Shown in pieces: positions 55,026-64,000 of a DNA stretch of 64,000 bases (the first letter of the stretch is position 1; every line of letters begins with the position of its first letter). The notes beneath the pieces were generated by a model, which saw only the letters and a list, made by a program, of their open reading frames with translations, was not told the origin of the DNA and ran no database searches. A program made the translations under genes and the position numbers. The DNA comes from an uncultured Pelagibacteraceae bacterium (lineage in GTDB: Bacteria > Pseudomonadota > Alphaproteobacteria > Pelagibacterales > Pelagibacteraceae): positions 1 to 64,000 of the forward strand of contig CACOMK010000003.1 of the NCBI GenBank assembly GCA_902628305.1. The letters run 5' to 3'.

Positions 55026-55042
55026 AATTTAATCTTCTTAAA

Positions 55043-56026
55043 TTGATAAAATATTTTTTTAAAAGGCTGTTTCAATCTGCTTTGGTGATGTTGGTGGTCG
55101 CCTTTGTATCTTTCTCATTATTTAATTTTGTTGGAGACCCTATAAATAATATGGTTGGTGAAGAAACCTCTGACGAGGAAAGAGCTGAATTGAGGGATAC
55201 ATTAGGTTTAATGGACCCAATCCATGTGCAGTTTTCAAGGTTTATAGTTAATGCTTCTAAGGGTGAGTTTGGAATTTCATATCAACTAAGAAGACCTGTT
55301 TCAGAATTAATAGTTGAAAGATTACCAGCTACAATTGAGCTAGTGGTTATTTCGGCACTTATTGCGTTAATAACTGGTACATTATTAGGAGTTTATACAG
55401 GCATTAATCGAAAAGGATTTTTAAGCGATTTTGTATTGGCAATCTCTTTACTAGGTGTTTCACTCCCCACATTTGTTATTGGAATATTATTCATATATTT
55501 ATTTGCAGTAATTTTAGGAATATTGCCATCTTTTGGAAGAGGAGAAGTTGTTGATCTAGGTTTTTGGACTACAGGATTTTTAACAGTCTCTGGGCTTAAA
55601 GCGATTATACTTCCTTCAGTAACTTTAAGTCTTTTTCAAATGACTTATATCATCAGACTTGTACGTGCTGAGATGATGGAAATACTTCAGACTGATTATA
55701 TTAAATTTGCACGTGCAAGAGGAATTAGTGAAAATAGTATTAAATATAAACATGCATTAAAAAATGGATTGATACCCGTAATAACTATTGCTGGTATTAA
55801 TATTGGAACTTTAATTGCATTTTCAATTATTACTGAGACCGTTTTCCAATGGCCGGGAATGGGTTTCTTATTTATTCAGGCAGTTCAATTTGTAGATATA
55901 CCTATAATGTCAGCTTATTTAGTTTTTATAGCTTTTGTCTTCGTAATGATAAATTTTATAGTTGATATTCTTTATTATTTCATTGATCCAAGAATAAGAG
56001 TTAAGGGAGATACCGCGAGTGGATAA
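55043..56026 (+). CDS. Peptide-type ABC transporter permease (DppB-like), TTG start
   Basis: BPD-transport inner membrane pattern; operon. Confidence 0.92.
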   Translation: MIKYFFKRLFQSALVMLVVAFVSFSLFNFVGDPINNMVGEETSDEERAELRDTLGLMDPIHVQFSRFIVNASKGEFGISYQLRRPVSELIVERLPATIELVVISALIALITGTLLGVYTGINRKGFLSDFVLAISLLGVSLPTFVIGILFIYLFAVILGILPSFGRGEVVDLGFWTTGFLTVSGLKAIILPSVTLSLFQMTYIIRLVRAEMMEILQTDYIKFARARGISENSIKYKHALKNGLIPVITIAGINIGTLIAFSIITETVFQWPGMGFLFIQAVQFVDIPIMSAYLVFIAFVFVMINFIVDILYYFIDPRIRVKGDTASG

Positions 56027-56948
56027 CAGGACTTTGACTACTTTGGCAAGAATTAAAGATAGTGATGTCTATCACAGCTTTATAAAGTCTCCGACTGCAA
56101 TAGTATCTTCAACTATTTTGTTTATAATTTTTTTCTGTTCTTTTTTCGTAGAACTCATAACACCTTATAATCCATTTGACCCATCATCTTTATCTTTAAT
56201 GGAGGCATTCACCCCTCCTTCATGGACTGATGACGGTCTAGCTAAATTTATCTTGGGTACCGATGGACAAGGTAGAGATATGTTGTCGACTATTTTATAT
56301 GGATGTAGAATTTCTCTAATTGTAGGATTTTCTGCAATAATATTTAGTTTAGTTCTTGGAGTTGGATTAGGATTAACAGCTGGATTTTTTGGTGGAAAAT
56401 ATGAAATGATAGTAATGAGGTTAACGGATGTACAATTAACTGTACCAAGTATTTTGATGGCACTTTTAGTTGATGGTATAGCTAGGGGATTAATTTCAAG
56501 AGAAATGCATGATGAAATGGCAATTTATGTTTTGATATTTGCAATTGGAATTTCAGAATGGCCACAGTTTGCAAGAGTTTCTAGAGCTGCAACTTTAGTA
56601 GAAAAAAATAAAGACTATGTTTCAGCGTCAACAATAATTGGAGTTTCAAATTTAATCATTATGTTTAAACATATTTTACCAAATATTTTAAGACCAGTGT
56701 TAGTAATTGGAACTATTGGTTTAGCTCTTGCTATTTTAGCAGAGTCTACTTTAAGTTTTTTAGGAGTTGGTGTACCCCCAACGACACCTTCATTAGGAAC
56801 TTTGATTAGACTTGGCAATGATTTTTTATTCTCAGGAGAATGGTGGATAACTTTTTTTCCAGCAATTTTCTTAGTTATTCTAGCTTTTTCAATAAATTTA
56901 TTAGGTGATTGGATGAGAGATACTTTAAATCCAAAATTAAAAAAATGA
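56019..56948 (+). CDS. Peptide-type ABC transporter permease (DppC-like)
   Basis: LGTDGQGRDMLSTILYGCRISL; operon. Confidence 0.92.
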   Translation: MDNRTLTTLARIKDSDVYHSFIKSPTAIVSSTILFIIFFCSFFVELITPYNPFDPSSLSLMEAFTPPSWTDDGLAKFILGTDGQGRDMLSTILYGCRISLIVGFSAIIFSLVLGVGLGLTAGFFGGKYEMIVMRLTDVQLTVPSILMALLVDGIARGLISREMHDEMAIYVLIFAIGISEWPQFARVSRAATLVEKNKDYVSASTIIGVSNLIIMFKHILPNILRPVLVIGTIGLALAILAESTLSFLGVGVPPTTPSLGTLIRLGNDFLFSGEWWITFFPAIFLVILAFSINLLGDWMRDTLNPKLKK

Positions 56949-58627
56949 CATTTTTAAAAATTAATAATCTTAGTGTTGATTACGAAATGAGAAAAGAAAC
57001 AGTTTACGCTGCTAAGAATGTAAATATTGAAGTAAATAAAGGTGAAATTTTAGGATTGGTAGGAGAGTCTGGATCAGGAAAAAGCACTGTAGGAAACGCT
57101 ATTATAAATTTAATTGATGATCCAGGTAAAGTTTCTAGTGGTTCAGTTTTTTTAGGTGATCTTAATATTCATGAAAATTCTGAGAGTATTATTAAATATA
57201 GGGGAAATAAAATTGGCTTGATATTTCAAGATCCCCAAACTTCGCTAAATCCAATTTTAACAGTAGGTGAACAGTTAATAGAAACTATTCAAACACATCT
57301 TAAATCAAGCAAAGAGGAAGCTAAAAATAAATCTATAAAGTTATTACAAGAAGTTGGTATAAAAGATGCAGAGAAAAGATTCAATAACTATCCACACCAA
57401 TTCTCAGGTGGAATGAGACAAAGGGTTGTAATTTCTTTAGCTTTATGTTGTGAACCAGAATTATTAATTGCAGATGAGCCAACAACAGCATTAGATGTTT
57501 CAATTCAGTCTCAGATTTTAGAACTTATAAAAAAATTAACAAAAGAGAGAAATCTTGCAGTAATTTTAATAACTCATGATATGGGTGTAATAGCTGAAAC
57601 TACTGACAGAGTTGCAGTTATGAAAAGTGGTAATTTGGTCGAAATCGGGGAAACAAAAAAAATACTAACTAATCCAAAAGAAAATTATACAAAAAGTTTA
57701 GTAAGCTCAGTTCCTCCAACCAATAAAAAAATTTCAAGATTTATAATAGTTGAAAAAGAAGATAAAAATAAAAAAGAAAATAATATAAAAATATTAAATA
57801 GATGGGAAAAGAAAGAAATAATAAATCAAGATTTAGTACAGATAAAAAATCTTAATAAAAGTTTTGATGATAATTTCTTTACAGAAAATTCTAAAAATTC
57901 TGTAATGGCTGTGAATGATGTTTCATTTAATATTAAAGAAGGAGAGTCTTTTGGCCTGGTTGGAGAAAGTGGAAGTGGAAAATCAACTATTGCAAAAATG
58001 ATTGTAAGTTTATTTAAACCAACTTCTGGAGACATCTTCTTTGACAAAGTTTGTATTACAAAAATAAAACAGAGGTCTGAGTTAATGAAATTTAGAAAAC
58101 AAATTCAAATGATTTTTCAAGATCCTTACTCATCATTAAATGGAAGATTAAAAGTAAAAGATATAATTGCAGAACCAATAACACTTCACAATCCATCAAT
58201 AACAAACATAGATTTAAATAATTATATATATGATTTATTGGAGTCCGTAGAATTAACTCAAAAATCTGCAGACCGATATCCACATGAATTTTCAGGTGGT
58301 CAGAGACAAAGAATATCAATTGCGAGAGCACTCGCTACACAACCAAGACTTTTAGTTTGCGACGAACCCACCTCTGCTCTAGATGTTAGTATCCAAGCTC
58401 AGATATTAAACTTGCTAAAAGATCTTCAAGAGCAATTAAATTTAACAATTTTATTTATTAGCCATGACCTTCCAGTTGTTAGACAAATGTGTGATAGAAT
58501 TGGAGTATTAAAAGATGGTAAGTTATGTGAAATTTCAGAAACCGAGGATTTGTTTTTAAAACCTACTCATGAATACACAAGGGAACTTTTACGCTTAATG
58601 CCTAAAATTGAGTCTATTTATAATTAA
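56945..58627 (+). CDS. Fused double-ATPase of peptide-type ABC transporter (DppD-DppF-like)
   Basis: Two GESGSGKST Walker A motifs and two signature motifs in one ORF; start moved to ATG 56945 (ATGA overlap). Confidence 0.92.
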   Translation: MTFLKINNLSVDYEMRKETVYAAKNVNIEVNKGEILGLVGESGSGKSTVGNAIINLIDDPGKVSSGSVFLGDLNIHENSESIIKYRGNKIGLIFQDPQTSLNPILTVGEQLIETIQTHLKSSKEEAKNKSIKLLQEVGIKDAEKRFNNYPHQFSGGMRQRVVISLALCCEPELLIADEPTTALDVSIQSQILELIKKLTKERNLAVILITHDMGVIAETTDRVAVMKSGNLVEIGETKKILTNPKENYTKSLVSSVPPTNKKISRFIIVEKEDKNKKENNIKILNRWEKKEIINQDLVQIKNLNKSFDDNFFTENSKNSVMAVNDVSFNIKEGESFGLVGESGSGKSTIAKMIVSLFKPTSGDIFFDKVCITKIKQRSELMKFRKQIQMIFQDPYSSLNGRLKVKDIIAEPITLHNPSITNIDLNNYIYDLLESVELTQKSADRYPHEFSGGQRQRISIARALATQPRLLVCDEPTSALDVSIQAQILNLLKDLQEQLNLTILFISHDLPVVRQMCDRIGVLKDGKLCEISETEDLFLKPTHEYTRELLRLMPKIESIYN

Positions 58628-58730
58628 TTTGTAAGTAGCCTAAAATGGTCCATCAAAATTACTCAATTTTACTAATTATTTTGCAATCTCTCTTATAGAT
58701 TGTATTATAGATTTTCAAAATAATTTAGAT

Positions 58731-60308
58731 ATGGCTGATAAAGACAAAGTATATATTTTTGATACTACGATGCGAGATGGTGAACAGTCACCAGGTGCAT
58801 CAATGAGTGTTGAGGAAAAAATTCAAATATCAAGAGTATTTGACGATATGGGAATTGATATTATTGAAGCTGGTTTCCCAATCACATCCCCTGGAGATTT
58901 TGAGGCTGTTTCTGCAATAAGCAAAGGTTTAAAAAATTCAATTCCTTGTGGTTTAGCAAGAGCTAAAAAGAAAGACATTGATGCATGTTATGAATCGTTA
59001 AAATTTGCAAAGAGATTTAGAATTCATACTTTTATATCTACTAGTCCAGTCCATATGAAGCATAAACTCAATATGAGTGATGAGCAAGTTATAGATGCAG
59101 TAAAAGAAAGTGTGACTTACGCAAAAAAATTTACAGATGATGTTGAGTGGTCTTGTGAGGATGGAACTAGAACCACTTTAGACTTTATGTGTAAAACAAT
59201 AGAACTTGCAATTAATTGTGGAGCAACAACTATTAATATTCCTGATACAGTAGGATATTCTATTCCTGAGGAATTTGCAAAAACAATTACACATATAAAA
59301 AATAATGTTCCCAATATTGATAAGGCGATAATTTCTGCACATTGTCATAATGATTTAGGGTTAGCGGTTGCTAACGCGTTAGCTGGATTATCAGCAGGAG
59401 TGAGACAAATAGAATGTACGATAAATGGAATAGGAGAGAGAGCTGGAAATGCAGCTCTTGAGGAAATTGTAATGGCAATTAAAACACGAAATGATTTAAT
59501 GCCATATGATACTGGAATTAAAACTGAATTAATTAGCAAAGCATCAAAAATGGTTTCTAACGCAACTGGTTTTCCTGTACAATTTAATAAAGCAATTGTT
59601 GGAAAAAACGCTTTTGCACATGAGTCAGGAATTCATCAAGATGGAATGTTAAAAAATAGAGAAACTTATGAGATAATGTCTCCTGAAAGTGTTGGAGTTA
59701 AAAAAACATCTTTAGTTATGGGAAAACATTCAGGAAGGCATGCATTTAAAGATAAATTAAGTGATTTAGGATACACAGATGTAACAGATGATGTCATTCA
59801 AGAAGCATTTGGAAAATTTAAAGTTTTAGCAGATAAAAAAAAACAGATATATGATGAAGATATAATCGCTTTAGTTGATGATAGCTTAATTGTCGATAAT
59901 AAAATAAATGCAATAAATTTAAAATCTTTAAAAGTATTTGCAGGCACTGGAGAACCTCAAAGAGCTGAGATGACACTAGATGTTTTTGGAGATATTAAAC
60001 AAACCACTCAAACTGGGGATGGTCCAGTTGATGCAATTTTCAAATGCATAAAAGAATTATATGAGCATGATGTAAAACTATCCTTATACCAAGTACATGC
60101 TGTTACTGAGGGCACAGACGCACAAGCAACTGTAAGTGTAAAAATTGAAGAGAATGATAGAACAACTGTAGGTCAATCTGCAGATACAGACACATTGGTA
60201 GCTTCTGCAAAGGCTTATTTAAACGCATTAAATAAAATGCTTATTAAAAGAGAGAAAAAATCTTTCTCAGAAAATATTGAACACCAAAAGGTAAAAGGAG
60301 GAGTTTAA
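58731..60308 (+). CDS. leuA: 2-isopropylmalate synthase
   Basis: FDTTMRDGEQSPGASM; C-terminal LeuA allosteric domain. Confidence 0.95.
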   Translation: MADKDKVYIFDTTMRDGEQSPGASMSVEEKIQISRVFDDMGIDIIEAGFPITSPGDFEAVSAISKGLKNSIPCGLARAKKKDIDACYESLKFAKRFRIHTFISTSPVHMKHKLNMSDEQVIDAVKESVTYAKKFTDDVEWSCEDGTRTTLDFMCKTIELAINCGATTINIPDTVGYSIPEEFAKTITHIKNNVPNIDKAIISAHCHNDLGLAVANALAGLSAGVRQIECTINGIGERAGNAALEEIVMAIKTRNDLMPYDTGIKTELISKASKMVSNATGFPVQFNKAIVGKNAFAHESGIHQDGMLKNRETYEIMSPESVGVKKTSLVMGKHSGRHAFKDKLSDLGYTDVTDDVIQEAFGKFKVLADKKKQIYDEDIIALVDDSLIVDNKINAINLKSLKVFAGTGEPQRAEMTLDVFGDIKQTTQTGDGPVDAIFKCIKELYEHDVKLSLYQVHAVTEGTDAQATVSVKIEENDRTTVGQSADTDTLVASAKAYLNALNKMLIKREKKSFSENIEHQKVKGGV

Positions 60309-61343
<1,035 letters not shown>

Positions 61344-61348
61344 GAAAA

Positions 61349-62197
61349 ATGGCTACTGGCAGAGATGACTTTGTAATTGCCATTAGGTCAGCTTTTTTAA
61401 AAAAAAAAGATAAACAAAAATTTTCTTTACTAACTTTAATTTTTCTATCAATTTTTGTAATTATTTTAAGTAATTTTAACTTCAAAGCAATTCAGCTTAT
61501 TAAATTAGGAATTAATGAATTAATTTATAGGTCATCTTATATTGCATCAATTCCAGAAAATAAATTAAAAGAGGTAACTTCCAAAATTAAATCTCACATG
61601 GAATTACATGAAAATTATCAAAAAAAATTAACCGAAAAAAAAAATTCTGAGCAACTTGCATTACAAAATGATTTTCTAACCTTAGAGAATAAAAAGCTTA
61701 GAGAGTTACTTGATGAAAGTATAGGTTCAGAAGAAATATTTGCCAGAGTTTTAATTGACAAAAACAGTCCATATTTAAAATCTGTAGTTTTGAACAAAGG
61801 TAGTAAAGATAATGTGAAAATTGGAATGGCGGTTGTTGACGAAGTTTATCTAGTTGGTCAAATAATTGAGGTAAATTATACTAATTCAAGAGCATTATTA
61901 TTGTCTGACCTTAATAGTAAAATACCCTCTGTCCTAGAGCCAGATGATATACAGGCTGTAGTTTCTGGAACAGGTAATGATTTTGGCACTATCGAACATA
62001 CTCAAGGGAACTATACGGAAAGTTTTGAAAATAAAAAAATTATTGCTTACACTTCAGGCCTTGGAGGCCTATTTAAACCTGGTATTCCAATTGGAAAAAT
62101 TGATGGCTCATCAGAAGGAAAAATTAATTTTTTTTCTGATTTCACTCAGTTGAATTATGTAAAAATAATCTCTTATAAATTTGGTGAGGAAAAATAA
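61349..62197 (+). CDS. mreC: Rod shape-determining protein MreC
   Basis: MreC pattern, follows mreB. Confidence 0.92.
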   Translation: MATGRDDFVIAIRSAFLKKKDKQKFSLLTLIFLSIFVIILSNFNFKAIQLIKLGINELIYRSSYIASIPENKLKEVTSKIKSHMELHENYQKKLTEKKNSEQLALQNDFLTLENKKLRELLDESIGSEEIFARVLIDKNSPYLKSVVLNKGSKDNVKIGMAVVDEVYLVGQIIEVNYTNSRALLLSDLNSKIPSVLEPDDIQAVVSGTGNDFGTIEHTQGNYTESFENKKIIAYTSGLGGLFKPGIPIGKIDGSSEGKINFFSDFTQLNYVKIISYKFGEEK

Positions 62198-62715
62198 TGT
62201 CTTCACTTAACAAGAGCCCTTTTTTAAAAATTTTTTTATCCTATCTACCTTTAATTATGTTATTTTTTTCTGTATTTAATGATTTTGATTTTAATTACTT
62301 AAATCTTGACTATTTTGCTTTCAATTTTGTTCATTTATTAATTTTCTTTTGGACTTTAAGAAATCCCGATCAATTAGGTTACCTCGCAATTTTTTTTGCT
62401 GGAATAATTAATGATGTTGTAATAGGAATACCTATAGGAATTAGTAGTTTTTGCTATCTCATTCTTTGTTCAGTAACAGCTTACATTAGAAACATTACTT
62501 TATCTCCAAACTTTATTAAGGACTGGATGTCATTACTATTTACAATCTTATTAATAAACTCAATTCAAGTTATTGTTTTAGATTTAGTTTTTTTAATTAA
62601 AGTTGATTATACTAATTATTTAATTAACTCCGGATTTACTTTTCTATTTTATCCAATATTTTTTTTATTTTTTAATTTTTTAAACGAAAGAATTTCATTT
62701 CAAAAAAATGATTAA
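62197..62715 (+). CDS. mreD: Rod shape-determining protein MreD-like
   Basis: Polytopic 172 aa protein, operon position. Confidence 0.85.
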   Translation: MSSLNKSPFLKIFLSYLPLIMLFFSVFNDFDFNYLNLDYFAFNFVHLLIFFWTLRNPDQLGYLAIFFAGIINDVVIGIPIGISSFCYLILCSVTAYIRNITLSPNFIKDWMSLLFTILLINSIQVIVLDLVFLIKVDYTNYLINSGFTFLFYPIFFLFFNFLNERISFQKND

Positions 62716-64000
62716 ATCTAATTCAGGAATAAGAAAAGCTGATGTGATAAACAGACGGATGTTTATAATTGGAGCAGCAAAAGTAATAGTTTTTGCTGGT
62801 ATTATTGCTCGTTTGTTTTCTCTACAAATAAACGAAAATAAAAAATATCTTACACTGTCAGATAAAAATAGAATTAGAGAATGGAAACTTCCCCCTACAA
62901 GAGGAAATATAGTTGATTATTTTGGAAATATAATTGCAGGAAATTTAAAAGTTTATCAATTACATATAATTCCAGAACAAGTTGAGAATTTTAATTATTT
63001 ATTAGTTAGATTAAAAAATCTTTTAGATCTAAGTGACAAAAAAATTGCAAAGATAAATAAATTAAAATCAGAACTGAAACCTTGGGATAGCATTATTGTT
63101 TCCGAAAATTTAAGCTGGAGCCAATTTGTAAAAATTAATAATTATTTATACGATCTTGTAGGGGTAAAGCCTGTAATGACAATCTCCAGAAACTATCCAT
63201 TTAATGATGTATATACACATGTTCTTGGATATGTCAGTCAACCCAATGAGCAAGAAATTTTAAACAATCAAACAATCCAAGAAAGATTTGTGCCTGGGAT
63301 GAAAATTGGAAAACTGGGCTTAGAGAAAAGACTTGAAAATCATTTAATAGGCACAAATGCCATTCAAAGGTATGAAGTTAATGCTTACGGTAAAAGAATC
63401 AATCAACTTGAACATCAAAAAGGTAAGCAAGGGTCAAAAATACGGTTAACTGTTGATACGGAAATACAAAAAGCTTGTGGAGAATTGTTGGATCAAAAAG
63501 CAGGATCTATAAGTGTAATGGATATTTATACTGGAGATGTCATAGCAATGTATTCATCTCCTTCTTATGATCCAAATTTATTTCTATTTGGAATAAGTCA
63601 AGATGATTGGCAATTAATAAGAAATAATCCATTAAAACCATTGGTTAACAAGACACTTTCGGGTCTCTATTCCCCTGGTTCAACGATAAAACCTATAGTT
63701 GCTCTATCAGCGTTAGAAAACAAAGTGATAGACACAAAGTTTAAAGTTAAATGCACAGGTAAGATGGAGTTATACGGACAAACATTTCACTGTTGGAAGG
63801 AGAAAGGGCACGGTTGGGTAAGTTTGAATAATGCAATGAAGCAATCTTGTGATACTTATTTTTATGAGGTAGCTAGATTATTAGGTGTTGATAGATTAAA
63901 CATTACTGCTGAAAAGTTTGGTTTGGGCAAAAAAGTTCTTGGCGATTATTTTGATAACGAGAAGAAAGGACTATTCCCAAATACAAAATGGAAAAAAAAT
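62708..64000 (+). CDS. mrdA: Penicillin-binding protein 2 (MrdA), truncated by window edge
   Basis: MIKSNSGIRKADVINRRMFIIGAAK...; PPTRGNIVDYFGN; SGLYSPGSTIKP (SxxK); runs off the window. Confidence 0.92.
   Translation, partial: MIKSNSGIRKADVINRRMFIIGAAKVIVFAGIIARLFSLQINENKKYLTLSDKNRIREWKLPPTRGNIVDYFGNIIAGNLKVYQLHIIPEQVENFNYLLVRLKNLLDLSDKKIAKINKLKSELKPWDSIIVSENLSWSQFVKINNYLYDLVGVKPVMTISRNYPFNDVYTHVLGYVSQPNEQEILNNQTIQERFVPGMKIGKLGLEKRLENHLIGTNAIQRYEVNAYGKRINQLEHQKGKQGSKIRLTVDTEIQKACGELLDQKAGSISVMDIYTGDVIAMYSSPSYDPNLFLFGISQDDWQLIRNNPLKPLVNKTLSGLYSPGSTIKPIVALSALENKVIDTKFKVKCTGKMELYGQTFHCWKEKGHGWVSLNNAMKQSCDTYFYEVARLLGVDRLNITAEKFGLGKKVLGDYFDNEKKGLFPNTKWKKN

Noticed and set aside
56945-58627. Double-ATPase ABC protein as a novel fusion
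   Set aside because: Two-domain fused DppD/DppF-type ATPases are a known architecture.

Overview
This AT-rich, gene-dense 64 kb window looks like a streamlined alphaproteobacterium. SAR11/Pelagibacterales is my inference from base composition, compactness and gene content. Most of it is core genome: gap(partial)-tkt-zapA, tolQRAB-pal-cpoB, tilS-ftsH-folP-glmM-thiD-purA, rpoH, rluD, tRNA-Arg(TCG), an ABC exporter, tsaC/sua5, xseB-ispA-dxs, aroC, pdxH, ispB-like, S49 peptidase, glyQS, ppdK, thyX, mrp, hflKC-degP-miaA, ilvBHC, a dipeptide-type ABC transporter, leuA, mreBCD and a partial mrdA. The accessory part is about 34.76-43.35 kb. It lies between ppdK and an unannotated, circularly permuted two-piece tmRNA gene (ssrA, minus strand, about 43324-43595), whose tag reads ANESYALAA. 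The 3' end of the tmRNA coding piece (GGGGCACCTGGCAACAGAACGCCCC) occurs three times in direct orientation, at 34763, 37151 and 43324. These copies divide the island into two tandem segments: (i) about 2.4 kb of cargo (a DUF4910-type aminopeptidase and a SAM methyltransferase) with no integrase, and (ii) about 6.2 kb with a tyrosine integrase, five small unknown ORFs, a primase/SF3-helicase-like protein and an approximately 0.85 kb repeat-containing noncoding region, but no recognisable virion genes. The best candidate for an undescribed system is this second segment: a phage-satellite-like or integrative replicon using ssrA as its attachment site, with tandem accretion of a cargo island. All calls are from reading the sequence and translations; no database search was run.
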